NCBI GenBank assembly: GCA_018826895.1
Contig: JAHJYA010000094.1
Location: 18,724-82,723 of the forward strand
Source of the DNA: Gammaproteobacteria bacterium
Lineage (GTDB): Bacteria > Pseudomonadota > Gammaproteobacteria > Pseudomonadales > Pseudomonadaceae
Length of the DNA stretch: 64,000 bases
Direction of reading: 5' to 3'
Under the pieces are notes generated by a model. The model was given only the letters and a program-made list of their open reading frames with translations. It ran no database searches and was not told the DNA's origin. The position numbers were made by a program, and so were the translations under genes. Position 1 is the stretch's first letter. Each line of letters begins with the position of its first letter. This document shows positions 1 through 9,037 of the stretch, piece by piece.

Positions 1-1
1 G

Positions 2-619
2 GTGCACTGGCGCTGGCAGGATGACTTCAGCGAACGCTTTCCGCGTGTTATCGCCACCAGTCACCTGTTCGACTGGGACCGTGATCGCCTGACCGCCTGT
101 GGCGGCATGGCGGTGCTTGATCTACTGCTGGCCTTGCTGGCCCGTGATCACGGCGCCGAACTGGCCGGTGCGGTGAGTGAGGAACTGGTGGTCGAGCGTA
201 TTCGCGAAGGCGGCGAGCGTCAGCGTATTCCGCTGCAGAATCGCCTGGGCTCCAGCCATCCCAAGCTGACCCAGGCGGTGCTGCTGATGGAGGCCAATAT
301 CGAGGAGCCGCTGACCACCGACGAGATAGCCCAGCATGTGTGCGTCTCGCGGCGTCAGCTGGAGCGAATTTTCAAGCAATACCTCAACCGCGTGCCCAGC
401 CAGTATTACCTGGAGCTGCGGCTGAACAAGGCGCGACAACTGCTGATGCAGACCAGCAAGTCGATCATCCAGATCGGCCTGTCCTGTGGCTTCTCTTCGG
501 GGCCGCATTTTTCCAGCGCCTATCGCAATTTCTTCGGCGCCACACCCCGCGAAGACCGCAACCAGCGGCGCAGCAACAGCCCCTTCGAGCTGACCTCGGC
601 TCCCGCCGAACGCGGTTAG
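2..619 (+). CDS. GlxA-type AraC-family transcriptional regulator, 3' part
   Basis: The gene runs in from before the window, so the true start is missing. About 205 residues are visible. They hold the tail of a DJ-1/PfpI-like sensor domain and a complete C-terminal AraC DNA-binding domain with two helix-turn-helix units (roughly residues 95-190; motifs DEIAQHVCVSRRQLERIFK and GFSSGPHFSSAYRNFFG). This layout is that of the GlxA group, which in Pseudomonas includes ArgR, GbdR and CdhR, regulators of amino-acid and quaternary-amine catabolism. Which one this is cannot be told without the sensor domain. It is followed at 773 by a convergently transcribed carboxylate transporter, so the neighbours give no clue to its target. 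Confidence 0.85.
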   Translation: MHWRWQDDFSERFPRVIATSHLFDWDRDRLTACGGMAVLDLLLALLARDHGAELAGAVSEELVVERIREGGERQRIPLQNRLGSSHPKLTQAVLLMEANIEEPLTTDEIAQHVCVSRRQLERIFKQYLNRVPSQYYLELRLNKARQLLMQTSKSIIQIGLSCGFSSGPHFSSAYRNFFGATPREDRNQRRSNSPFELTSAPAERG

Positions 620-648
620 GGCGCTTTTATACCCCTATCGGTTGCGTG

Positions 649-673
649 TGTAGGCGCCCCCGTCGCTCCTACA
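649..673. repeat. REP-like inverted repeat
   Basis: TGTAGG at 649-654 and CCTACA at 668-673 flank a GC-rich centre. The right half reads as the CGCTCCTACA end common to Pseudomonas REP elements; related copies occur near 12530, 27553, 30841 and 43646. It lies between two convergent genes and could help end transcription. The rest of 620-772 shows nothing else. Confidence 0.5.
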
Positions 674-772
674 GCGGTAGCCTGGGTTAGGCGTCTGCCC
701 AAATGGCATGCCGGCAACCGACCCACCGGCGCCGTAACCCGGGGGCGATATAACGTCGGTAACCGGCAGCCC

Positions 773-2224
773 TCAATGGCTCCAGATCATTCCCACCAGC
801 AGGTAGCAGAGCAGGGTGACAATCACCACGCCGACCAGGTTGATGGCGAAACCGGCGCGGATCATCTGCTGGATACCCACCTGACCGCTACCGAAGACGA
901 TAGCGTTGGGCGGTGTCGCCACGGGCAGCATAAAGGCGCAACTGGCGGCAATCGCGGCCGGGATGGCCAGGCTTTCGGCCGGCAGGCCTTGGGACACGGC
1001 GAGGGCGCCGAGCAACGGCAGGAAGGCCGCGGCGGTGGCGGTATTGGAGGTGACTTCGGTGAGCAGGATGATCACCAGCACCACCAAACCGATCATCAGG
1101 ATCATCGGCAGGGCGCCGACGCCCTGCAGGCTCTGGGCGATCCATTCGGCTAGGCCCGAGGCGCCAATGGCCGAGGCCAGCGACAGGCCGCCGCCGAACA
1201 GCAGTAGCACGCCCCAGGGCAGACGGTTGGCGTGTTCCCAGTCCATCACGAACTGACGCTTGCCCATGTCCACCGGGATCAGGAACAGTGCCAGGGCTGC
1301 GGCGATGGCGATGCTGGTGTCGTTGACACCCGCTACGTGGTCGGAGAGCAGCGGCTGGAAGATCCACGCCAGGGCGGCCAGCACGAAGACCACCGCCACG
1401 CGTTTCTCGCCCGGCGACAGCGGCCCCAGCGCGTCCATCTCGCGCTGCAGCATGCTCTGGGTATCCTCAGTGGCCAGGCGGAAACCGCCGCGGGTCAGCC
1501 ACCACCAGATAAACAGCAGCATGCTCAGAGCCACCGGAATACCCAGCAGCATCCACTGGCCGAAACCGATATGCACGTCGTAGTTATCGCGCAGGAACGC
1601 GGCCAGCAAGGCGTTCGGTGGTGTACCGATCAGCGTGGCGACACCGCCCACACTGGCGGCGTAGGCGATGCCGAGCAGCAAGGCTACGGCGAAGCGCGCC
1701 CGCTCCTTGTCATCGCCGTCGCTGGCGATCAGGCCGATCACCGAGATGCCGATGGGTAACATCATGATGCTGGTGGCGGTGTTGCTGACCCACATGCTGA
1801 TAAACGCGGTGGCGATCATGAAGCCGGCGATCTGCCGGCTGGGTTGGCTGCCCACCGCCAATAATGTGCCGAGGGCGATGCGCCGGTGCAGGTTCCAGCG
1901 CTCCATGGCCAGGCCGATGACGAAGCCGCCAAGGAACAGAAAAATGGTTGGGTTGGCATAGGGCGCGGTGGCCCGCTGCAGGCTGTCGATATCCAGCAGC
2001 GGGATCAGCAGGATCGGCAGCAGCGCCGTGGCCGGAATCGGAATGGCCTCGGTGGACCACCACACGGCCATCAGCAGGGTTAGACCGAGGGTCGACCAGG
2101 CTGCGCGGGACAGTTCGCCCGGTGGCTCGGTGAACAGGCAGAACGCCAAAAGCAGCGGGCCGAGGATCAGGCCGATCCAGGCGGCGCGAGCTGCGCCTGG
2201 TGACTGCTGGACGGTATCGGTCAT
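773..2224 (-). CDS. DASS-family (SLC13) sodium:dicarboxylate symporter
   Basis: The 483-residue inner-membrane protein has about 11-12 hydrophobic segments and the family motifs, including WWSTEAIPIPATALLPI near residue 55, SNTATSIMMLPIG near residue 147, the second-repeat SNTATAAAFLPL near residue 396, and PVATPPNAIVFGSG near the C-terminus. The paired SNT motifs form the sodium and carboxylate sites in the known DASS structures. The expected role is Na+-coupled uptake of C4-dicarboxylates or related di/tricarboxylates; the exact substrate cannot be read. The ATG at 2224 has a good Shine-Dalgarno AAGGAAA about 8 nt upstream. It looks monocistronic. Confidence 0.85.
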   Translation of the reverse strand: MTDTVQQSPGAARAAWIGLILGPLLLAFCLFTEPPGELSRAAWSTLGLTLLMAVWWSTEAIPIPATALLPILLIPLLDIDSLQRATAPYANPTIFLFLGGFVIGLAMERWNLHRRIALGTLLAVGSQPSRQIAGFMIATAFISMWVSNTATSIMMLPIGISVIGLIASDGDDKERARFAVALLLGIAYAASVGGVATLIGTPPNALLAAFLRDNYDVHIGFGQWMLLGIPVALSMLLFIWWWLTRGGFRLATEDTQSMLQREMDALGPLSPGEKRVAVVFVLAALAWIFQPLLSDHVAGVNDTSIAIAAALALFLIPVDMGKRQFVMDWEHANRLPWGVLLLFGGGLSLASAIGASGLAEWIAQSLQGVGALPMILMIGLVVLVIILLTEVTSNTATAAAFLPLLGALAVSQGLPAESLAIPAAIAASCAFMLPVATPPNAIVFGSGQVGIQQMIRAGFAINLVGVVIVTLLCYLLVGMIWSH

Positions 2225-2333
2225 AGTCTGGTTTCCTTGTTATGCGGGCCATTGATAACAGGCCATAGCCGCTATGTTGTTTTTGCGGGGCCGTATGGTG
2301 CCTGGCGCGATCAATAAGGTGGCCGCCGCGCTG

Positions 2334-3167
2334 TTACACGATGTTATCCGCGCTTGGGCCGCGAGCCTCGCCGGCGTGCTGGCGGCGCCACATGCGCGTC
2401 AGCCAGCGCCAGGTGATCCAGCCGGCGCCCGCCAGGTAGACCAGACCGCCGGGTACCCACATCAGCAGGCCGGCCAACTGCTGGTCGGCCAGGTCGCGGG
2501 ACTCGCCATAGAAGGGCGCCTTGCCGAAGGTCAGCAGAGCGCCGAGCAGGCCGGTGTGCATCAGGGTCAGGAGCATGGCCATCAAGGCGTGCGGCACCTG
2601 TTGCGGGTTGGCGCGCAGGCACGACCACCAGAACAGCCAGGCGCTGAACAGGAAGCAGGCATGTTCGACCACATGCCACCAGGTATTCTCCAGGGCCAGC
2701 ATGTACAGGCTCGGCGTGTGCCAGACCCAGATCATCGCGCCATGCAGCATGGCCAGCGCCACCGGGTAGCGACCGCTGCGCAGTACGCTGTTCCACACCG
2801 GCTGCAGCCAGCGCCCGCAGGCGGCGCGCCACTGTGGCAGTGGTCTAGCCAGGGCCCAGAGCGGGGCAATGACGATCATGAACAGCATGTGCTGGACCAT
2901 GTGCAGGCTGGTACTGGTCTCGGCCCAGTCATCGATGGGGCCGAATACCGCGAGTACGGCCAGCAGCATCGCCAGGTGCATCCAGGCTGCCTCCCAGCCG
3001 TGGGGCCGCACGCGTCGCGCACCGACGATATAGGCCAGCCAGGCAGCGCCTAGCAGGACGGCGCTGAACAGTACCGGCAGGCGCTCGTCGAGGTGGCCAT
3101 CGAACAGCCCATGGGCGGATGCGCTGGGCGCGCAGAACAGCGCGAACAGCGCAACGATCACAGGCAT
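2334..3167 (-). CDS. ctaG: Cytochrome c oxidase assembly protein, CtaG family (caa3 type)
   Basis: The 277-residue polytopic membrane protein begins with a signal-like hydrophobic segment (MPVIVALFALFC...), followed by about six membrane helices. Conserved features of the CtaG_caa3 family are visible: HMVQHMLFM, a His-rich WWHVVEHACFLFSAWLFWW segment and a central MIWVWHTPSLY. The family is needed for assembly of caa3-type oxidases in Bacillus and is unrelated to Cox11. The reading frame extends further upstream, but the added N-terminus is arginine-rich and overlaps the neighbouring gene, so the ATG at 3167 was chosen. It overlaps the upstream small gene by 10 nt and is last in the coxB-ctaD-orf-ctaG operon. 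Confidence 0.82.
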   Translation of the reverse strand: MPVIVALFALFCAPSASAHGLFDGHLDERLPVLFSAVLLGAAWLAYIVGARRVRPHGWEAAWMHLAMLLAVLAVFGPIDDWAETSTSLHMVQHMLFMIVIAPLWALARPLPQWRAACGRWLQPVWNSVLRSGRYPVALAMLHGAMIWVWHTPSLYMLALENTWWHVVEHACFLFSAWLFWWSCLRANPQQVPHALMAMLLTLMHTGLLGALLTFGKAPFYGESRDLADQQLAGLLMWVPGGLVYLAGAGWITWRWLTRMWRRQHAGEARGPSADNIV

Positions 3168-3511
3168 GGCGGCATGCTCAGAATGGGCAGGGCGATAAAC
3201 ACACAGGCGATCGCAGCAATGGCGTTGACGCCCGCCGCAGTCCAGGCGACGAAGCGCTCCTTGGGGCGCTGCCGAGCGCGCTGACTGGCACGCCAAAACC
3301 CGTGGGTGAGGGCTGTCAGCAGCACCACGACCACCAGCGTCCCCGCTAGCAGCAGGGCATTCAGCCAGGTCCACTGGGCCGCCTCGGCAGGCGGTGCGGC
3401 CACTTCACAGGCCACCGACAGGCCGCCATACAGGGCCACGAACCACAGGCTCCAGATGATAAAACCCAGGGGGATATGGATCGGGTTATAGGGTGAGCGC
3501 AAGTGGCGCAT
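3158..3511 (-). CDS. Small membrane protein of the cytochrome oxidase operon
   Basis: The 117-residue protein has three predicted membrane helices (about residues 12-32, 47-68 and 88-108). Its ATG overlaps the stop codon of the subunit I+III gene (ATGA), and its 3' end overlaps ctaG, so it is translationally coupled on both sides. The position and size fit a subunit IV-like or assembly accessory component of the oxidase, but no specific family motif was recognised and the role is inferred from context only. A longer in-frame start exists but would add 21 residues lying inside the preceding gene. Confidence 0.7.
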   Translation of the reverse strand: MRHLRSPYNPIHIPLGFIIWSLWFVALYGGLSVACEVAAPPAEAAQWTWLNALLLAGTLVVVVLLTALTHGFWRASQRARQRPKERFVAWTAAGVNAIAAIACVFIALPILSMPPCL

Positions 3512-6042
3512 CAGCCACCTCCGAAGGTTGGCGGGAACAGCACCAGCGCGACAAAGCTGACCCACAGCACGCACAGGCTATAGCCCCACCACTGTTCGAC
3601 CACCAGCGGCTCGTAGGGCGAGCGGGCATTCACATAGCCGTAGCCCACGCGCAGCGCTTGCAGGGCGCTGAGCACGCAGGCGAGGGCGCCATGCAGCAGG
3701 CTGTAGACCAGCATCACGCACACCACGGCGTCATGGGCGCTGCTGCGTGGCGCCAGTTCGCTACCCAGCAGGCAAGCGAGCAACAGCAGCACATGAGCCA
3801 AGCCCAGGGCAGCGGTGAGCCACAGATTGCTGGCCAGGCCCAGCTCGTCGCCGCGGCGCAAGCGGATCAAGGCGCGGCGCTGCCAGGCATAGGCCAGGCT
3901 CAGCAGCAGGGCGCTGGCGAGCAGCAGCCAGGGGCTGAACACCTGGGTTTCGGGCACCTGCCAGTTCGGTGAGACCGTCCACAGGTAAAACCAGCCGAAT
4001 AGCAGGGCGAGGTAGAGCGCACCATTGGCCAGCAGGGTCACGGCCATGCCCCACAGCCCAGGACCATCCTGGGTGCGCGAATGCAGCGGCGGATCACCAG
4101 GCTGGACCTTGGCGTCGGGCGCTGCCAGTGGGTGCGCACCGTTCTCCCAGCTCCAGCGCAGCAGCACGATGATCGCGGCGATGCTGGCGACGGCGGCGAG
4201 CGGGTAGACCTTGACCAGCAAGCTGATGCACACCACGCCGATAAACAGCGAGGCGATCAGCGGCCACCAGCTGTTGCCGGGCAGGTGGATGATCTCTCGC
4301 GGTTTGCCAGTCAGCGGGTCCGTGCCCCAGGTTTCCCGGCGGCCATGGTCGATCACCGCCAGGCTGTGTTCGCCTGCGGCGATGCTGCGTGGCAGATCGG
4401 GGTCGTCCCATAGCGGGTGGCGACCCTGGACCGCTGGCAGGCTGACAAAGTTGTAAGCGCTCGGTGGCAGGCAGGTCGCCCATTCCAGGGTGTCGGCATT
4501 CCAGGGGTTTTCCGGGGCCGGCTGGCCAAAGCGAAAGTGCAGCACGATATCCAGCAGCACCGTGGCGATGCCGGCCGCCATGATAAAGCTGCCCACCGAG
4601 GACACCAGGTTGGGCATGTCCCAGCCTAGGCCGGTCTCATAGGTGTAAATGCGCCGCGGCATGCCCATCAGGCCGGTCCAGTGCATGATCAGAAAGGTGA
4701 TATTGAAACCGATAAACACCAGCCAGAAGCCCCACTTGCCCAGGCGCTCCGAGGGCATGCGCCCGGAGAAGTGCGGCAACCAGTAGTACAGCCCCGCGAG
4801 CAGCGGGAAGAACATGCCGCCGACCAGCACGTAGTGCATGTGCGCGACCACGAAATGGGTGTCGTGCACCTGCCAGTCGAACGGCACCAGAGCCAGCATC
4901 ACCCCAGTCAGGCCGCCACAGACGAAGATGATCAGAAAGCCCACCAGCCAGAGCATCGGCACGTGATACACCGGCCGCCCCAGCCAGAGCGTGGCCAGCC
5001 AGGCGAACACCTGCACCCCGGTGGGGATCGCCACCAGCATGCTGGCGGCGGAGAAGAACGCCTGGGCCAGGTGCGGAATCCCCACGGTGAACATGTGGTG
5101 GACCCACAGGCCGAAGCTGATGAACCCGGTGGTGAGAATGCCCAGCACCACCCAGCGATAACCCACCAGCGGGCGCTGGCAGAACACCGGCAGCAGGGTC
5201 GAGACGATGCCCGCGGCCGGCAGGAAGATGATGTACACCTCGGGATGGCCAAACAGCCAGAACAGGTGTTGCCAGAGCACCGGGTCACCGCCGCGGGCCA
5301 CATCGAAGAACGGCAGACCGGCGGCGCGCTCCAGCTCCAGGAGGATCGAGCCGAGGATCAATGGCGGAAAGCCGACCACGATCATCATCGCCATCACCAG
5401 GATGTACCAGGCGTAGATCGGCATCTTGTTCAGCGCCATGCCCGGCGCGCGGGTGCGCAGGATTGACACCACCAGCTCGACCCCGGCACTCACCGCGGAA
5501 ATCTCCACGAAGGTGATGCCCAGCAGCCAGAAGTCCGAGTTCATCCCCGGCGTGTGGGCGGCGCTGGACAGCGGCGTGTACATAAACCAGCCGGCCTTGG
5601 GCGCGATGTCCCAGAGCATACTCGAACAGAGGATTATTCCGCCGAACAGGTAGCAGTAGTAGCCGAGTGCCGAGAGCCTGGGGAATACCAGGTCGCGGGC
5701 GCCGATCATCTTGGGGATCAGGTAGACCGCCAGGCCTTCCATCATCGGCACGGCGAACAGGAACATCATCACCGTGCCGTGCATGGTGAAGAGCTGGTTG
5801 TACAGGTCCGGGGCGATGATGTCCTGCTCAGGTAGGGCCAGTTGGGTGCGGATCAGCATGGCCAGCAGGCCGCCGATCAGAAAGAACACCGCGCCGGTGA
5901 CCATAAAACGCAGGCCGATGGTGGTGTGGTTGACGATGGTCAGCGCGCGCCAGCCGCGCGGGTTGCCCCAGACCGCGTTGAAGTCATCGCGCAGTTGCTC
6001 GGGGTCGGTCGCCGGCTGGCGCGTGGTCTTGGGTGCGCTCAT
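3511..6042 (-). CDS. ctaD: Cytochrome c oxidase subunit I, fused to subunit III
   Basis: The 843-residue protein joins a heme-copper oxidase subunit I (about residues 30-560) to a subunit III-like membrane domain (about 600-843). All redox ligands of subunit I are visible: His88 (low-spin heme), His266 with Tyr270 of HPEVY (CuB and the Tyr-His crosslink), His315-His316 (CuB), His401 (high-spin heme) and His403 (low-spin heme). Glu268 in the HPEV motif marks an A-type enzyme. It catalyses oxygen reduction coupled to proton pumping in the inner membrane. Subunit I+III fusions are known in some caa3-type oxidases, and no separate subunit III gene is present here. Its start overlaps the coxB stop by 4 nt. 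Confidence 0.93.
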   Translation of the reverse strand: MSAPKTTRQPATDPEQLRDDFNAVWGNPRGWRALTIVNHTTIGLRFMVTGAVFFLIGGLLAMLIRTQLALPEQDIIAPDLYNQLFTMHGTVMMFLFAVPMMEGLAVYLIPKMIGARDLVFPRLSALGYYCYLFGGIILCSSMLWDIAPKAGWFMYTPLSSAAHTPGMNSDFWLLGITFVEISAVSAGVELVVSILRTRAPGMALNKMPIYAWYILVMAMMIVVGFPPLILGSILLELERAAGLPFFDVARGGDPVLWQHLFWLFGHPEVYIIFLPAAGIVSTLLPVFCQRPLVGYRWVVLGILTTGFISFGLWVHHMFTVGIPHLAQAFFSAASMLVAIPTGVQVFAWLATLWLGRPVYHVPMLWLVGFLIIFVCGGLTGVMLALVPFDWQVHDTHFVVAHMHYVLVGGMFFPLLAGLYYWLPHFSGRMPSERLGKWGFWLVFIGFNITFLIMHWTGLMGMPRRIYTYETGLGWDMPNLVSSVGSFIMAAGIATVLLDIVLHFRFGQPAPENPWNADTLEWATCLPPSAYNFVSLPAVQGRHPLWDDPDLPRSIAAGEHSLAVIDHGRRETWGTDPLTGKPREIIHLPGNSWWPLIASLFIGVVCISLLVKVYPLAAVASIAAIIVLLRWSWENGAHPLAAPDAKVQPGDPPLHSRTQDGPGLWGMAVTLLANGALYLALLFGWFYLWTVSPNWQVPETQVFSPWLLLASALLLSLAYAWQRRALIRLRRGDELGLASNLWLTAALGLAHVLLLLACLLGSELAPRSSAHDAVVCVMLVYSLLHGALACVLSALQALRVGYGYVNARSPYEPLVVEQWWGYSLCVLWVSFVALVLFPPTFGGG

Positions 6043-7031
6043 GGGGCAAGGCCCTCCAGCCAGCGGGCGATGGTTTCCAGCTCGGCAGGGGCGACATCCT
6101 CGGTGGACGGCATCCCCGTACCGGGTTTCAGGCGTTGATGTTCCTGCAGCCAGCGCAGAATGGCGCCACTGTCATTGACCAGCACACCGCTGCCCAGGGT
6201 GGGCCGCGAGCCGAGGTCGGAGAGATCGGGGGCGCGCTGGCCCTGGCTGATGCCGGCGACGCTGTGGCAGATGCCGCAGCGCTCGACAAACAGCGAGCCC
6301 GCCGGCTCCGGCGGTGGTGCGATCTGCCGCTCCTGGCGCGCTTCGATCCAGCGGGCGAAATCGTTCGGTGCATGGGCTTCGACGTACAGCACCATGCGGC
6401 TGTGCTGGGTGCCGCAGAACTCCGCGCACTGGCCGCGGTGCTTGCCGGGTTCGTCGGCCTGCAGGCGAATCTGGTTTTGGTGGCCGGGCACCATGTCGAT
6501 CTTGCCGCCCAGGCGCGGCACCCAGAACGAGTGGATGACATCGGCGCTGGTCACCGTCAGATCCACAGGTTGGCCAGCAGGTAGGTGCAACTGGTTGGCG
6601 GTGACCACGCCGCTGTCCGGGTAGCGCACCTCCCACCACCATTGGTGCCCGGTGATTTCGATGCGCAGCGGCTGCTGCCCTTCGACCGGCAGCACCAGCA
6701 TGTGCTGGCCTGCGGGAATGCCGAAAATCAGCAGCAGAACGACACTCGCAGTGGGCAGCACAATCCCACCGCCGATGATCCAGAAGCCATTCCAACGTTT
6801 CGCCTGAGCCGGGCTGTAGGTGCGGTGCGGGCGGCGCATGGCGTGGATCCACAACCCGCTGACCAGCAGCAGGATGAACGCGGAAAAGCCACACATCACC
6901 CACCAGATAATGGCAACGTCGCGGGCCATCGGCCCGGCCGGGTCGAGGGTCGACTGCGGACCGCTGCATGCAGCGATAAACGGAACTGCCAGCGCCAGCG
7001 CGGTCAATTGCACTGTGCCCCGGCGGATCAC
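6039..7031 (-). CDS. coxB: Cytochrome c oxidase subunit II with C-terminal cytochrome c domain
   Basis: The 330-residue protein starts with a lipoprotein-type signal (hydrophobic stretch ending FIAAC, Cys22), then two membrane helices (about 38-62 and 77-101), a periplasmic cupredoxin domain with the CuA ligands Cys202, Cys206, His210 and Met213, and a C-terminal heme c domain with CGICH at 252-256 and a likely axial Met307. This is the caa3 layout, in which subunit II carries its own electron donor. GTG at 7031 was chosen as start because it is preceded by AGAGGT at 6 nt and gives the complete signal peptide. The open frame continues upstream but would run through the divergent gene. First gene of the oxidase operon. 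Confidence 0.9.
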   Translation of the reverse strand: MIRRGTVQLTALALAVPFIAACSGPQSTLDPAGPMARDVAIIWWVMCGFSAFILLLVSGLWIHAMRRPHRTYSPAQAKRWNGFWIIGGGIVLPTASVVLLLIFGIPAGQHMLVLPVEGQQPLRIEITGHQWWWEVRYPDSGVVTANQLHLPAGQPVDLTVTSADVIHSFWVPRLGGKIDMVPGHQNQIRLQADEPGKHRGQCAEFCGTQHSRMVLYVEAHAPNDFARWIEARQERQIAPPPEPAGSLFVERCGICHSVAGISQGQRAPDLSDLGSRPTLGSGVLVNDSGAILRWLQEHQRLKPGTGMPSTEDVAPAELETIARWLEGLAP

Positions 7032-7073
7032 GCCGGCACCTCTGCCGTTTTTCAGCCTGCCCAGGAGCCCCGG

Positions 7074-7535
7074 ATGGCCACCCCTCACGAGCCCATCGTC
7101 AGTCGCGCCGCGATTGCCGGACACCCGCTGCACCCGATGATGATTCACTTCCCCGTAGCCGCTTTGCTGGCCCTGGTGGCCAGCGATTTCGCCTTTCTCT
7201 GGACCGATGACCCGTTCTGGAGCCGCGCCAGTTTGTGGCTGGCCGGCGTCGGTGCATTCGGCGGCTGGGCGGCCAGCCTGGCCGGGCTGGTGGACTTGCT
7301 TACGGTCAAACGCATTCGCCAGAAGATCACCGCCTGGTGTCACGCGATCATCGCCGTGATGATGCTCTCGCTGGCCTCGCTGAACTGGGTGCTGCGCTAC
7401 CAGGGACCGGAGGACGGCATGGTGTTGTGGGCGTTCTACCTGTCGCTGTTCACCGCCGGGCTGATCGCCATTGCCGCCTACCTCGGTGGTCGCCTGGTCT
7501 ACGAGCAGGCGGTGGGCGTCGATGTCGACGTCTGA
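7074..7535 (+). CDS. DUF2231 membrane protein
   Basis: The 153-residue protein has four hydrophobic helices and the family motif AGHPLHPMMIHFPVA near residue 14, with paired histidines that might bind heme or metal. DUF2231 proteins have no settled function but often sit beside cytochrome and copper-related genes, as here. It is transcribed divergently from coxB with only 42 bp between the two start codons. The ATG at 7074 follows AGGAG and starts exactly at the conserved N-terminus; the open frame runs upstream over coxB but that part does not resemble the family. Confidence 0.75.
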   Translation: MATPHEPIVSRAAIAGHPLHPMMIHFPVAALLALVASDFAFLWTDDPFWSRASLWLAGVGAFGGWAASLAGLVDLLTVKRIRQKITAWCHAIIAVMMLSLASLNWVLRYQGPEDGMVLWAFYLSLFTAGLIAIAAYLGGRLVYEQAVGVDVDV

Positions 7536-7586
7536 GAGTAGGCCTGGGGCAGGGCGTGGGGAGTGGGTCATGGGTGGCAACGGTCC

Positions 7587-8003
7587 TTAGGCAAACGGCT
7601 TGGCCAGTACCAGCCAGAGCGTGAGGCTGATCAGCAGCGCGATCAGCCCGCCAATCAGCGCGCACACCCAGCTTACGGAGCCGCTAGGGTGGCTTTCGAT
7701 GCGCAGCACCAGTACGCCGCACAGGGCATGGCAGAGCACCATGCCGGCCACGCTGGTCAGCTTGAGAATCAGCCAGGGTGCGTAGATCGAATCGCGCAGC
7801 AGCAACGCCGTGCCCGAACCAATAGCCAGCAGCGCGGCCGGGGTGGCGATATGGGTGAAGACCATGCGCGTGAGGTGGGCATGGTCGCGGTAGAACAATG
7901 CCTCGCCGCGGCGCGTGCCGGCGGCGATCAGCGCCGGCAAATAGAGCAGCGCGCCGCACCAGCACAGCAGGGCCGCGAAATGCAGCAACTTGAGAAAAGG
8001 CAT
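7587..8003 (-). CDS. CopD-like small membrane protein
   Basis: The 138-residue protein has four predicted helices and the pattern LLHFAALLCWCGALLYLPAL near the N-terminus, His-containing helices (RDHAHLTRMVFTHIATPAAL, GMVLCHALCGVL) and C-terminal hydrophobic segments. This resembles the CopD/YjcC-like or HemJ-like group of small heme- or copper-associated membrane proteins. The start ATG at 8003 follows AGGGAG. It converges with the DUF2231 gene and lies next to the oxidase operon, which suggests a respiratory accessory role; that link is inference. Confidence 0.6.
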   Translation of the reverse strand: MPFLKLLHFAALLCWCGALLYLPALIAAGTRRGEALFYRDHAHLTRMVFTHIATPAALLAIGSGTALLLRDSIYAPWLILKLTSVAGMVLCHALCGVLVLRIESHPSGSVSWVCALIGGLIALLISLTLWLVLAKPFA

Positions 8004-8058
8004 GGGCGCTCCCTGTCCGGTATGCAGGGTGTGACTGCCTACGCCTTGGCAGGGTTCG

Positions 8059-8937
8059 TTATTTTTTCGCAGCCGCCTCGTGGCTGTTGGCAGGTGCGTC
8101 CGCCTCGTGCTCGCCGGGCGGGAACAGCGCGCTGCCGCAGCGGCTGCAGAATGCGGCTGCCGGTTCGTGGCTGTCCTTGGCGCAGCGCGGGCAGGCATGA
8201 GTAAGCAGGTCGCCGCGCATGGCACTGGCCAACTCGGCGGTGAAGATGCCGGTCGGTACCGCGATGATCGAATAACCGGTGATCATCACCAGGGTCGCTA
8301 CCGCCTGGCCCAGCACCGTAACCGGGACGATATCGCCAAAGCCCACGGTGGTCAGGGTCACCACGGCCCAATAGATACTTTTGGGGATACTTGTAAAGCC
8401 GTTCTGCGGCCCTTCGATCACGTACATCAGCGTGCCGTAGACCACGATCAGGGTGCTGATGCTGAGCAAAAACACCACGATCTTCTGCTTGCTGCCGCGA
8501 AGCGCCACCAGCAGGAAGTTGGCCTGGCTTAGGTAAGGCGTGAGCTTGAGCACGCGGAAGATGCGCAGCATGCGGATCACTCGCACGATCAGCAGGTACT
8601 GGGCCTCGGGAAACAGCAGGGCGAGAAACGCCGGCAACACTGCCAGCAAATCGATCAGCCCGTAGAAGCTGAATGCGTACTTGAGCGGGCGCGGCGAGCA
8701 GTACAGGCGCACCAGGTATTCGACTGCGAACAGCAGGGTGAAGGCCCACTCCACGGCGGTCAGCAACTCACCGTAACGGGCGAAGACCGACTCGACGCTG
8801 TCGAGCATCACCACCACCAGGCTGGCCAGGATCGTCAGCAGCAACAGGTTATCGAAGCGCTGTCCGGCCGGGGTGTCGGTGTGGAAGATGATGACGTACA
8901 GGCGTTGGCGCCAGGTCGATGCCTCGTGCATGGTCAT
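8059..8937 (-). CDS. Voltage-gated ion channel (Kv-like) with C-terminal zinc ribbon
   Basis: The 292-residue protein has six membrane segments. S4 carries regularly spaced arginines at about 119-131 (VRVIRMLRIFRVLKL), and the pore loop contains the K+ selectivity filter TVGFGD at 197-202. It should be a tetrameric potassium channel of the inner membrane. The cytoplasmic tail holds two Cys pairs, Cys249/Cys252 and Cys264/Cys267, spaced like a zinc ribbon, followed by a hydrophilic Ala/Glu-rich end. ATG at 8937 starts the ORF. It appears monocistronic, with 56 bp to the CopD-like gene downstream. Confidence 0.88.
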   Translation of the reverse strand: MTMHEASTWRQRLYVIIFHTDTPAGQRFDNLLLLTILASLVVVMLDSVESVFARYGELLTAVEWAFTLLFAVEYLVRLYCSPRPLKYAFSFYGLIDLLAVLPAFLALLFPEAQYLLIVRVIRMLRIFRVLKLTPYLSQANFLLVALRGSKQKIVVFLLSISTLIVVYGTLMYVIEGPQNGFTSIPKSIYWAVVTLTTVGFGDIVPVTVLGQAVATLVMITGYSIIAVPTGIFTAELASAMRGDLLTHACPRCAKDSHEPAAAFCSRCGSALFPPGEHEADAPANSHEAAAKK

Positions 8938-9037
8938 GTCCGTAAACGTGTGGAGGGCCCCAGCCTAGGCGCTGTTGCGGTATCGCTGCAACCGGGCCGG
9001 CCTTGGCTTCTACAGGTCGTGGCGACGATATCGGGTG

